Of a stretch of DNA of 64,000 nt, positions 25,824 through 38,300 are shown piece by piece. Position 1 is the first letter of the stretch, and the number at the start of each line of letters is the position of its first letter. The translations under genes were made by a program, and so were the position numbers. The stretch spans positions 17,820 through 81,819 of the forward strand of contig JAANDG010000635.1 of NCBI GenBank assembly GCA_036852015.1. The letters are read 5' to 3'. The stretch is from Pelodera strongyloides. Taxonomy: Eukaryota > Nematoda > Chromadorea > Rhabditida > Rhabditidae. The notes below the pieces were generated by a model, which ran no database searches, was not told the DNA's origin, and worked only from the letters and a program-made list of their open reading frames with translations.

Positions 25824-26206
25824 GTACGTGCTACTGCGGTTGTGAACACTGAAATTGCGCACATGTGCAACCGACCATGAACAATAGATCCATGATATAG
25901 TTTTGAACCAATTATAGGTAGTCAGTAAATAGGCACCTTATACGGGACCGCGGCTTAAGTTTTCATGTAAATTTTGGGGCTCCTCTTTGGCATTGACTGA
26001 GTAAAGGGCAGCGCCTTCCCTACTGAAGAGTTGTGAGGCGAGCGAGATCCACAGTAGAATTACGTAATGATGGTGTGCTGTAACGTTAAATAGAATTATT
26101 TAATTAGCTTATATATGTCGTGACAGTATGACTTCGGTGTTTATTCCACTAACATTTTTCTGTTCATATTCTTTCGATAATTTCCTTTCCATATCATCCA
26201 CATGTT

Positions 26207-26314
26207 CCTGCTATGGGATGACCACGAGCTTGGGTAGTCTCAGAATTGGTCGGGCCGGTCCACTCCGAGAGAGCAATTCTGACCTACTTGAGCGAGTGGC
26301 ATGATCATAGCAGG
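26207..26314 (+). ncRNA. Structured RNA-like element, copy 8
   Basis: 108 nt. The outer stem is CCTGCTAT / ATAGCAGG. The inner stem TCAGAATTG / CAATTCTGA is a perfect 9 bp. The middle stem GACCAC / GTGGCA is partly weakened. The upstream TCCTTTCCATATC block is present. Confidence 0.65.
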
Positions 26315-26773
26315 AAGAAGATGGTGTCGATTGGCCTTTACCGGGAGAATCTCAATGGGAATGGGTTATTGGAATAAACGCAAGAAAGAGTGGAGAATTA
26401 GGTAAAATGCACTGAAAGTAGAATGAAATAGGGCGAAAATAAATTATCCATATGTAGGAAATCTAGTGGGCACACAATAAACAGATAAATGTTTGAATTG
26501 AGTGTTTTGAGTGCTTATTATTTATTTGGTTAGCGAGTGTGGCGGCTAAATTTGGGCAATATTGCAAGCTACTATAAGAACTTACTTTAGGCAACTGTAG
26601 GTAGTTAGAATACCTTAACAAATATTCTAAGAAAATGTGTTGCTTTTATGGAGATGGGCACTCGAGGAGATGATGTGATTTGTCAGTAATTTTAGTCTTA
26701 GTATTTTTTTTAATCCTTTTATCAGTTTTTGTTTGGATTGTCTTTGTAAATCCTTTTCATTTCACCGTTGTTC

Positions 26774-26880
26774 CATGCTATAGGAGGGTCATGAGCTTGG
26801 GTGGATTCAGAATTGGTCGAGCCGGCCGACTCCGAGAGACCAATTCTGCCTACTTGAGCAAGTGGCCTGATTGTAGCTTG
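26774..26880 (+). ncRNA. Structured RNA-like element, copy 9
   Basis: 107 nt. The outer stem CATGCTATA pairs with TGTAGCTTG with G-U and one mismatch. GGTCAT / GTGGCC pairs through wobbles. The inner stem CAGAATTGG / CCAATTCTG is 9 bp, where the 3' G of other copies has become C, extending the pairing. Confidence 0.65.
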
Positions 26881-27224
26881 ATAATGAGGGTGAACTGGAT
26901 TGGAATTTACAGGGACTTTCTGAATGTAAACTGGTCATCGGAATAAAGAATATTGTGAGAGTGAGAGACGAGGGAGAGAATATACGTTACTTTGGATTCA
27001 CTATTTATCTTTTGTTTTATTTGGACAGGAAAAATATTATAGGGTTTATCATATCCATGGTAGGCTCGGTGAAATAACAAACAAACCTAGCGCAGCTCCT
27101 ATATGCCCAAAGTTATAACTTTCTGAACATCGGTGCGGGTAACACAAGGAAATTAACACATGGTCTCAATTTCCTTCCAAAGGGTTTGATCTTGTTATTG
27201 TAATTTTCATGATATTGTTTAATT

Positions 27225-27688
27225 GAGGATGATCCACACGAGTGACTGCATTCTTCGATCACGTCCAATCAACGGATGCTCAGTGTTCGACCAATGAGAG
27301 CAGATGTGATGAAGAGTAATGGAAAGTCGGATTGTTGCAAGCTGCATTCTGTCATCGCCGACTCGTGTCCTGCGGCTTCTACATTGTGGAAGGTCCGGAG
27401 TTTGTCACAAGTTCGAGAGAAAAGGAGACTCGGCACTCGAATCTCGGGTATGCCCTGCCCTGCTACAGGCTTCCACTCTCGATCTATAACTGACTTTATT
27501 ACTCTTCAATCAAATATAACGCCTTTCCCTTCCTCTTCAGTCTCGAATTCATTCAACAGTTTGTCATAGCTGGTATCAATGACATTTATTTCAGGCGTTT
27601 ACTCAGACCTACTCAACATGGAGCCGAGTACGCGCTGAGACAATTGGGTGCCACGTACTTGGACCACCGCGATACGTTGGCGCATTAG
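27225..27688 (+). pseudogene. Gene relic, array unit 3, with 3' end
   Basis: The most diverged unit. The block from 27225 aligns with 23370 and 25196 (TTGAGGATGATCC). A frame around 27370-27480 reads CGFYIVEGPEFVTSSREKET and ends at TAG. A last block follows a TTTCAG acceptor at about 27593 and in one frame reads QHGAEYALRQLGATYLDHRD, ending at TAG 27686-27688. Whether these blocks make one protein is unclear. Confidence 0.3.
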
Positions 27689-27699
27689 GCAAGCTGATA

Positions 27700-28960
27700 G
27701 GAACACGCACTCAACGTTCCACTAAGCATATTTGCTCTTTTTGTTTCTTGCCCTTTCATTCTCGCATTTCCCTATTGGAACAAGGAGGATTCAATTATCT
27801 CCCTTAAATAAAACTTCCCGGGGAGATGCATCAAGGGGGTCTTGCTGTGAGACCGTGCTGTGAGCGTCAGACAATCTTGTGATTGCTTTGATTTCATACA
27901 AATCGTGGTTTTATTTCTGACTGTGGACCGATGTGTGTACGTTAACATTATTTCGGAATATGTACAACCTGGGCTCCGTTCACTGCTGTGAATTATGTCC
28001 AGCTTGTCCGTTTTTGAAGAATCAGAAGATTTTTCAGAACATCAACGTTGTTTCATGTTATTTCATGATCATGTGCTTGACTGCAGCGTGATAACCCATC
28101 CTTGTTGTAGGATGTAGGTTTTAGGTTGTGACCATCGTTGCCTTTATTTGGTGATATTCTCCTGTCAACCATTTGTTGCAGTCTGGCGCACATTAACAAA
28201 TCACGGCCTACGCAGTTGTTGCACGTTTTCAAATATTTGTGGTAACAACTGTCAACACTGATAACGCTGTTGTCATCAAGTTCCAGTGCACTTTGGTAGT
28301 CACATTTAAGGACTACACTTCATGACACAGTTTGACACAAAAAAACCAAGGCATGTCTGTTAATGTAGTTTACATACTGGCTGGTTGGCAACGTTTATGA
28401 GCTGAAACAACAATGACGCCACTGACATTGAGACAATTTGGTATTTTATTCATATATGGTATTACATACATGGTATTTATGAAAGTTCATATATCAGGCT
28501 ATCAAATACAGTTACCTTTCTTTAAGTTCCATTATTCGTAGTATATAACAATAGTATATAAAATAAATATTTATTCGTATGTTTTGCACTTGTCCTCTTC
28601 AGTATCAGTTTTTCTTCTTGCTCAATATATGTAAATAAATATACTGTGTGAAAATAAAGATAAATTTGAGCTATTTGAAAAATACCAATCAAAATTCTGC
28701 ACAGATTCATGGTCCTCCTAGTCACAAACGAGAAACGAGCATGTAAAGAGTAGTAAGCACTTAGATGACAATATGATTAAAGCTTTGTAATTGGAAAGTG
28801 ATTAATCCGAGTTAAACGAAAATAAAGCAATACACAAACGATCATATTGAATAATTATTTGGTTTTGAATAACAAAACGAATGTATCTTTACTGAACGAA
28901 TTAACTGCAAAACACGATAGAAAAATTATAAGGGAATTTTTTAACCTGCGATACCTTGAC
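27700..28960. other. Intergenic / 3' flank of the FGF receptor gene
   Basis: No gene is seen. The short open frames are AT-rich and lack splice context. The right part should contain the 3' UTR of the minus-strand receptor gene. TTTATT (minus-strand AATAAA) occurs near 28442 and 28570 and either could serve as its polyadenylation signal. Confidence 0.5.
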
Positions 28961-28962
28961 AA

Positions 28963-29220
28963 TTAGGCAATGACAAAATCAGAGTGTGGAAGTGGACTCC
29001 GGGATCTATTTGGGGTTGCCTTGCTAACATTGTGAATGGGTTTCGGAATCATGGACTTTGGAAGTTCGTCAATTCGACAGAATTCCGTGATCCCTCCTAA
29101 ACCTTCTGCAGACGACATGGCCGATGAACCGCCTCGACCTAAATTGGGGTTTTCCACAAATGAGCGTTAAAGTGCAGTGGTCGTGAGTCCAATGTACTAA
29201 CAAGTACTTTGTTTGTTTGC

Positions 29221-29319
<99 letters not shown>

Positions 29320-32300
29320 AAGCGTGAAACGTAATGCATGAACAAAGATAGTAGGATAGTCCATTGTTGAAGGATTGGACGACGTTTTCTCTACATATCC
29401 TACCCCATACGAAAAATGTACCTGACGACGAGTGAGAGTCCACCGAGAACCTTCGCGGTGGTTCATTTGCAGCAGAACTATTATTCGCGTATTCAGAAGT
29501 GGACTGGTAATCGGAAGAAATGCTTTTCTCTACTTCCAGAGTAGATGAGTCGGAGAATCTAAACACCGATCATTTTTTAATAAAGTAAAAAAAAAAGACT
29601 TTTCGATAGAGGAGCATTCATGCCATAAAAAGAACAAAAGAAAATTATTCCATTCAAAAAGAGGTAGAAACAAACGTAAACCTTGTATTCTTTCTTGGTG
29701 GAAAAGAAGGTGGGAAATCGAAATGCGTCTGTTGCTTTTGTTGAGATCGTGTAACATTCATATAATCATGGTTGCTGACGCTAGCTCGTCCAAATCTCCC
29801 TCCTAAATGAAAACGCTTCTAAACATTTTTGAAAAAATTCATTTGTTCCCACTACCAGCTAACCGTTCTATTCTAGATCTACTAACGCAAGGCATTAGCG
29901 CTAAACGAGTGTTATCAACTTGGCACGAAGCGTAAAGGGGTGGGGTCTCCTCAAAACGACTGTGTTTTTCTTCATTTCGATTCGAAAAGTGTTAGCATTC
30001 AAAATTACGGAATATCTTATCAAACAACTACCCTTGCGTGAAAGGGAAATAAAGGCAATTGGGACACCTGATCGTGGGTGTTTTTTATATTTTTATTATT
30101 ATTACCTTTATATGGAATCAAAATGATTAAAAAATCAGAGGATTGGAGGTAACCGCATCCCTTTAGCAAAATTCTGTAGCTTACGTGGTTTTACACAGGG
30201 TTAAATTAGTTTAAGCAGCATATATACATTTAGCATTATGATAAAATATATTCAACATAAATGAGCACAAGCTTCTTATTAGCTGGAAACTTCACATCGC
30301 CTGACTTCTCTCGTCTCCGTAGTGACTCGTTCATTTTGGCCTCTCAAGCCGATGACCCATGGACCCTAGTTTAGAACAATTGCTCGCGTGCTTATGATTA
30401 AAACCATAATCTCTCCAATAAAGGCAGATCAAGAAAGAAAAATAAGCATGAGTCCATAACTCACCTAACGTTGGAACTGCATAGTCACTGTTTGATTGGT
30501 TGTTCCAGGGCGGCGAGGTGACTATGGGCGAACTGATGGCCGAGTCAACCGCGATACTAGTCACAAGAGAGGGAGCGGCTTGACTCACAATCAAACCGTT
30601 CTTCGGTGAAGATGAGCTCCCAGATGAAGTACCTGAAGATGTACAGTCTGCAATAACACACGCAGTTATTTTAAACAGAGACTCTCAAAGACTTATTAGT
30701 CAGCTCATGGCGCTCGAACGTTTGCTTACATTAGCCGACTGTTACTGAGTTCTTGATTTTTTTCTTGACATTAATGGATTATTCTCCGTACAATAAGTGA
30801 CTTAAACACATACCAACTGGTGGTGGCCTCGGTCCAATGGTCGTCTTGTCTACTGGTTGAGATGCTTGAGGAAGACCTGCGCCCGTGGGAAGCAACGGAG
30901 GATGAATGACTGATTGCAGCGCAGTTGAACTATCAAATCCTATAAGAAAAAATCGTACAGTCATAATCACGCGGTGCTCCACATTCTTTGTCACTGCTAC
31001 ACGTTTTAGTAAATCATTTCCCTGCATACCCGATTGAATCAGGGGTGTTATTTCGCATTCGTCTCCATGTTCTTGTGAAGATTCTACTCGCTGGTGCCCG
31101 TCGCTAAGCTCAAACGGCAAAGGAATGTCAGACTCATCATCGTCGTCACAAATCGAATGTGGCATCGGCTAAAATATACAGATTTTTAACAGTTCTGTTA
31201 ATTTTATTAAGTACCACGTAGTTTTTAAGGGAATATAATGTCTACAAAAGTGAAATCCCACCTCAGAGGGAAAGAAAACGGGTGCCGAGAGAGGACGTGC
31301 TCTTCGCCGGGAACTAGATCCCCCTCCCCCACGCTCACAGTCACTTCCGGGAGCAGGAGGAGGGTTCGAACCATCCAGATCAGACGAACTTCCCGACTTG
31401 GTTGTGTTCTCCGCCTGAAAAAAGTTGGTAAGACGGTTAGTTTTCTGGCAAGTAAGGTTGCGCTTCTAGAGAAGACGTATCAACAAAAGATTATGTATGA
31501 GCACTCTAGTAAATTACTTACCTCGGTATCTTCCACGTCCTCTGGGTTCTCCTCTGGGTGCAACATCCAATCCAAATAATTGACAATCATTTGAAAAGAT
31601 GGGCGATGCTCACGTTTTTCCTGCAAGAAATTGGTACTTGCTATATCTCCCAGCAAGTAGAAATCGATTGTCAATCCCGGCATATAATTGGGCTAGCGTG
31701 AATACCTGCCAACATGCAGTCATCAACTGATAGAGCTCCTGTGGACAGTTATGTGGAGCCTCCATTCGGTATCCTTCTTTAAGACACGAATACAATTGGG
31801 GCATTGCGATTGTTGGATATGGAGTGCCGCCGAGAGTCATTATCTCCCAAAGTAGAATTCCAAATGACCATCTAAAGAAAAATGGGTTGTTCACCTAGAA
31901 AAGTTAGAAGTTCCCTAGGAAAAAAAAGAGGAACTGATAATAAAAGTAATGGACGTAAAGATGAGTTGAATTGTGAAAACAGCATAAGATATCAATGATT
32001 GTTGAACTTATATATACTAATTCTAATGAGTTTTTTCTCTGAATGAAAGCTTCTATGCGAACATACATTATACGTGGAAACTTCTTATAGATGGAGTCAA
32101 CCAATCGTTAGTATTCCAGAAATAACGAGCAGTTTTAAGTGTTAATTAACGATTGCGAAGAGGTAATACAATGTGGTTCAACTGGTATTTATAAAAGATC
32201 GTGGAAATGATAAGAAGCACTTACACATCACTCTCAATCGTGTAAACGTGTGAGTCGAGTGCTTCCAGTGCCATCCATTTAATTGGCAGACGCCCGTTTC

Positions 32301-35300
32301 CCTAAAAAAAACCATGCTCATCTTTTCGTGGTTTAATTCACAATTAGTTCAATGAATATTGCCATAACGAATAACTTAATTGTCCATGTAGAACAAAATG
32401 CGAAATTTCACCTTCTTTCTATAGTAATCTCTGGCACTTGTATCACGCGATAGTCCAAAATCAGAAATTTTCATGATAAAATTGTCGGCGACCAAAATGT
32501 TTCTTGCCGCCAAGTCACGATGTATGATCTAAAGCGGACGTGATAAATCAATCAACCGGAAGCAAAACATTCTCACGTTTCATGCAAACATGTTTTTCAA
32601 TTGCATTTCTCACCTTTCTGTTACTGAGAAATAGCATTCCTTTGGCCACTTGATATGCAAATTCGACCAAATGGCGCTGTGTCAGGTTGGGAATAATTGC
32701 CCGCTCATCCCGCGAAGACAGCTGTGCAACACGACATATATTAGAAGAAATTCTACAGATTCAAAATGGTCATGACTGATTAGCTATCGTGAAGTCCAAC
32801 TCCAAAGGCAATCATTTTCAGAGGTCAACTAACCCTTCTTGGTTCCAGGTAGTCTCCTGGGGTCCCATTTGTTATAGTAGCCCTCTGTTGTGCAGAAACC
32901 TCATCTTTGGGACGATGAGCACGGAGGAAATCCCTGAATTTTAGCAGTTCCGCTTTTCAATGCACAGTCTAGCTTAAGTCGTTTCCAAAGAAAGAAAAGC
33001 TACCTGAGATTTCCATGTCGACACAACTCCAATATTACATAGAGAGGCCCAGCTCCAGTACAACATCCAATCAGTCGCAGTAGGTTATCGTGATGCCCAA
33101 TCACCTTAAAGGGACAAAATTTTAGAATGAACAATATTTTATGTTTGCGAACTGTGACCAGTACTATGAGTAGCTAGGAAATAAAATGAAACATGAGCGA
33201 GCTCACCTTGAATGTGTGCATCTCAGAAACTAAATCAATCAACTCTCGTTCCAATGCGCTCGTCTTTAGTTTCTTCACAGCAACTGGCAACTGAAAACAC
33301 TACCCCGATAATCCTACAATTCGGCTTTATGTAAATGCAAACTTCAATGGAGATGATAAACTATATTACACTTTTGGATCGTAAATAAAGGAGCCGTAAC
33401 TTTGGAGCCATGCGAGGGCTAGAAACAAACTTCTGTGGTTTCCATTAATTTTCCGCTGGGATCATCTCCGGGGTCCAATCGGAGCATTCCCCTCCACACT
33501 TCTCCGAATGCACCTTCTCCGAGAATGTCGATTAGGCGCAGCCTGAAAGAACATACACGTTGTGTTAAGGACTTCAGAAAACCGTGCTGACATTAACAAC
33601 CAGATAATATTTTAGAGATAGGGTGTGTTTCGTTTATTTTATGTCAGAGAAAACCACTTCGCTTACTTGCTGCGATCGATCTCCCATTCCGGGTCTTCGG
33701 CGATCTCGTAATCAGAAAGAAGGGTAAGGTCGGAACTGTGCCTCGGTCGGCGAGTCGGTGATGGATTTTGATCGATAATCTGTATTTGATATGTGGATGG
33801 AAGATCGGACCAACCATCGCGTTCTGTGTCACGCGCTTTATGGGTGACAACCACCTAAAAAGGAAACGTTTGATTATAAATAATCCGTAAGCATACGTAA
33901 GCATATTTAGATGTTTTTTTTATAAAAATAACTCCATATTTTCTTTTGCTTTATGCATGTCTTGCATATACGGATAATGGTACTTCCATAGGAAAAGGCA
34001 GAACTCATAACTTACCCTTTTCCTCCTAGGCATCAAAGGCACTCGTTCTTGTATCTTCTTTTTGTTGGACCTCATACAGAAGTAGTAGGTGATGAGCAGC
34101 GCTGAAGTGAGTGCAGATGTACATACATATCAATGAAAAATTGCATGATGGAGATTTGGTCAATATTCAGATGACAATTGATTTAGTCAATGGTAGTTTA
34201 TCCTAATAACATAATTCTTCGAAAGCTTACCCAGTAGGAGCATTAGAAGAAGAACGAAGACAATTGAAAGGATGACAATTGTGCTGTATGAGTATCCACT
34301 CTCGGATTCAATCGAGCCGGTTGGAATCACAAACGCTTGGTAGCTATTCACAGACAACGTTGCGTTGCGTAACTCCTAAAATACACCACTTATACTCATA
34401 ACATTGTATTTGTGATCGATTGATTACGGTAACTCAACAATTGGCAAATCACTATTGAGCTTCATCAATCGTTTTTTTTCCTAGTTTTTGGATATTTTTG
34501 ATGCTGTGTAAGTGACTAACTGTTCCCAGAGAGTTTCCAATAACGCAAGCGTATTTCCCTCCGTCACCGTTTGTTACATTGTAAATGATCAGCGACGACG
34601 AGTTTCCCTTGTGTGTGATTCGCGCCTTCTGAAATCAATTTTTTTTCCAGTGTAGGAGGAAACAACAAAATTGAGGAAACGACAAACATACGCACAAGTC
34701 TTATGGTTATGCACTCACTTTGACATTCTCCATATTCTTAAAGTCGAACATTTCCGTGCCGGCAGTGCTGTTGAAGTAGACATCACTGCAATAATCCGTT
34801 ACATCAAAGCCTGATAATCTCCTACGAGGTGCGCGGGTGGGGGTGCGAAGGGCTTGAGAAATGTGTGAGATCTTATTTAGCGCTGAGATGCCCGCTCTTA
34901 CGTCGTACCTGACGCGAAAATACGCCATGTTGCGAAATCTGGAGTTGAACTCCTTTCGGCGTAATTTTGGCGCACGCACCCATTACAATAATCGTCGACC
35001 AATAACTAACCTTTCGTATTTTATCCATTCGAAATGAGGTGTTAAATCCGAGATCGCCTCGCAGGTGAAATTGGCCGTACCTGCATTTATATGTACATAT
35101 GTGTAAGGAATGCAAGTAAATACAAGACAGTCTAATCGATACAGCCATCTGACAGCTATTCAATTCAATAAAGGTTTATAGAAGAAACGCACCGGAGACT
35201 CAGAGATTTGTGTTGAGGTTTTTTGTACTGTAAACATAGTATCCTTGAAATAATACGTTCGGACTGGATTAATGACTTACCGTTAATGTTGACCCTTTGA

Positions 35301-38300
35301 TCTTTGAGGATATTTGGGAGAATTATAGGCGGGGAGCGGAAGCGGTTGACCACGCGCACCACGAAATTCCTCGAAATTCGTCCATTGGTATTATGCACCT
35401 AAGAATTTGTTTTGAATTTTGCTTGTTAGCGCATAGGATTTTCAGCAATTGCTTGCCTTCGTTCCATAATCGATAACTGAAGTATACTACCTCGCATGTG
35501 TATGTTCCCGTGTCACTCGGTACAGCGTCCTCCAACTCCAAAACATGTCCTCGAATCCCGTTCATATATAGAGTATTACGAGGGCTATTCGGCATCAACA
35601 CCGCCCCGTTTTTATGCCATACGTACTAAATATCGAAATATTTACGTAGAATCAGAGAATAACTGAAAAAAAACTTATACATAAGACATTTGGACTGCTT
35701 AAGACCTAATGGATCCCGTTGGAGAGACTTGAAGAGATTCTCTAACCTGGAGATCTTTCCCGTAAGCCTCACACTCGAGTTTGATGGTTCTTCCAGCTGG
35801 AGCAGCCACATCGGCAATATGTCGCTGACGGACAAATTTTGGTGGTCCTACAAGATACTGAGATTAATTTACTAAAATCAAACACTATACTCAGTACTTA
35901 AGCAAAATCAACTCACAGTCCGCTTTAATGCGTAACGATGCATACAAGTGACACAAGGACGCCCTATGAATTCAACAACTTGGAATTATGAAGCAATGAT
36001 TTATGTGGAAAACAAACCATTGTAGTCTTCTCCCTCAAAGGCGGCCGTCTTTTCAATGTCGATTGCGATTGGGGTTTCGTCCTTGCCAATTTCATATGTA
36101 GATGTTGGTTCTGCAGTCGCAGAGGAAGTATTGGTCAGTTCCGCTTCTTCAGAATCCTCATTTCGCCTCTCGTGCTCCACTGAAACAAACAGAAACAAAT
36201 TGCCTAACACATGTGTTAAGCCGCCGCCTACCATAAAAACGTATGTATAGTTGTTCAAGGAAAACTATAATTGGTCGGTTAGCCTTTACGGAAATCAGCA
36301 ATTTCCTCTCCATCTTAACTTCCATTCAAAATCAAAGCCTGGTTCTGTTTGAGAAATAATTCAACTAGACCTATTATACGTCATAGTGAGCTGGACAATA
36401 TAGGAATTAATCCTGGTGAATATCGCATCCAACCAGAGGCATTAGTTTTGTTCCGCTGACCTGTTTTTATTTTTCCTAATTAATTGTCAGCTCACCTAAA
36501 TTCTGTTGTATGGCGACCTTCTCCCTATGAAGCGCCACAATGCGTCGCGCTCTTTCTCTCTTTTGCTCGTAGGTAAGCTTTGGCCATCCATTGAGAAATG
36601 GTTTGTACTGTTCCACCTCTCCTGGCCCGATAAGGTTGGGTAAGATGTGCGAGATGTCGAGGTTTCTGTTCTCAGTGATCCAGTCGAACAACTTCACTGG
36701 GTCTACAAGTCAGACAAGGGTCGAGAAGATAAAAATATATAACAAACTCACATTTTCGGGATGCACATGCGACGAGCGGGAAAGTGATTAAAACATCTAA
36801 AGCCAACTCACATGCCAATCACAGAAGTCGTGGAGGAGCAAAGAGCTGAGCATGCGTAGCATATGGTAGGTATAAAGAAAAGATGGGAACTTACGCAGTA
36901 GCATGCAGTTTATGTAAACAGTTTATATACTTACTCATCTGCGAACGAATACATCCTCACTCACTTAATGTATCTATACGTTGGTCGGCATCTATGTCCG
37001 ACTGGGGGGTCTGGGCCGAGAGAGGCACTCCGTGAGACTCGCTAGGTGCGGGAAGGAATGCTGATGGAATCGATCGATTCTGATGAGCGGCTCGGATGCT
37101 TTCTGCATAAGGCTGACATGAAGTAGTCGTGACCAATGAGTAGTCAAACTTTCGTCTCGGTATGTTTCCAGTATACATCCAAATACAAAGGCAGTCCATC
37201 GGAGGGCTGGAGTTGGACACATTCAGATTTGCATAGTAGCCACAACGGTCTGTAAACAGGCACATACCTAACATTAGACAACATGCAACATGCAAGACAA
37301 TCTACTCTCGTGGCTTTTGCACATGCGAACCACGAAAATAAAGAATAGGTATTTTAACAAGTCTACGAATTAGCTCATAAGAAACATGGTATGCGTCTCA
37401 TGCAAAATGACATGCGTGTTGTTGAAAAAAGCCAGAAAAAACTTATGCGACTAGTAGGGTTCGAAAAAGAAACTTAAATCTGACATCAATACTAAATTCA
37501 TAAAACTTGCCGATGACATTGACCTTAAACTCTCTTGAGATTTGACCATTCTCATTCCGAACTACACACTTCCAGTTTCCCTAAAATAGGACATTCAAAC
37601 CTTATTGGGATGGGCATAATTTGCTTCCAACCTCGAGAAAATCTAGTAACATATTACGACTGAAGTTCTCTCATTAACGAACATTTTGATCCTTCCTAAA
37701 ACTAAAAGACTTGTATGAAACCTACATGATGTAGTATCTCGAGCGACTGTATTTCAAGAGTCAAGCTCTTCCTGATCATCCTCAAGTACGGGTGCTTTTC
37801 GATGTATTTATCAGGCAGATGCTCTCCATTTCTATACCATTCGAGTGTGAAATTTTGCGTTCCGTGCCATGCGTCACAACTCAAGCGAACCTGTAACAAT
37901 CCGCGAACGATGTGGCGATTTTCATATCTCACTGGCCACTTTTTTCTGAATATTCTGGACAACCAAATGATGAAGGCGTGTGTGGATTTATGCTTGTTGT
38001 AATTGTCACAGCTGCAAAATAGCTTTCAAACCTTGTCGCCCAAATACAAATCGAATTCGGTTGCCACGTCCCATTTGAATCGAGGTGGTGTAGGAACTGT
38101 TGTTGTGGTTTGCAAATGTGATGCGGGAAAAGCTGAAAAATACATTTGAATTGCTGTGATGGTCGTATCAAGCTACAAGAGGAATGTTTTCCAATTCCTG
38201 TCATAAATTATATCCAGTATGGCAAGCAAATTTACGCAATCAATTCACCTGTGCCCCTACTGTTTCCCACAAGAAATTTATCCAACGTTGCTAATAAAGG

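Larger units (their letters stand above)
22490..26150 (+). repeat. Direct tandem duplication, period about 1826 bp
   Basis: Sequence from about 22490 to 24310 is repeated with high identity from about 24315 to 26150. Offsets measured at four landmarks are 1825-1826 bases (22544/24369, 22711/24536, 23044/24869, 23341/25167). Each unit holds two structured elements 500 bp apart, then a relic gene. A third, more diverged unit follows from about 26150 to 27690. Confidence 0.9.

Noticed and set aside
21463..26880. Reading the repeated 108-nt element as a coding exon
   Set aside because: Frames differ between copies, there is no consistent acceptor, and substitutions follow base pairing rather than codon positions.
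21463..26880. Assigning the element to spliced-leader, SmY, Y/sbRNA or tRNA families
   Set aside because: No Sm-site plus leader donor, no tRNA cloverleaf, and it is longer than the stem-bulge RNAs as I know them; a covariance search would be needed to settle this.
29222..29560. Long minus-strand open frame of Ile/Tyr repeats
   Set aside because: It reads through the (TA)n microsatellite; the real exon ends at a donor before the repeat.
35917..35963. Possible 47-nt exon of egl-15 ([15 protein letters not shown])
   Set aside because: It has reasonable splice sites, but including it breaks the phase with the next exon, whereas the flanking exons join perfectly without it.
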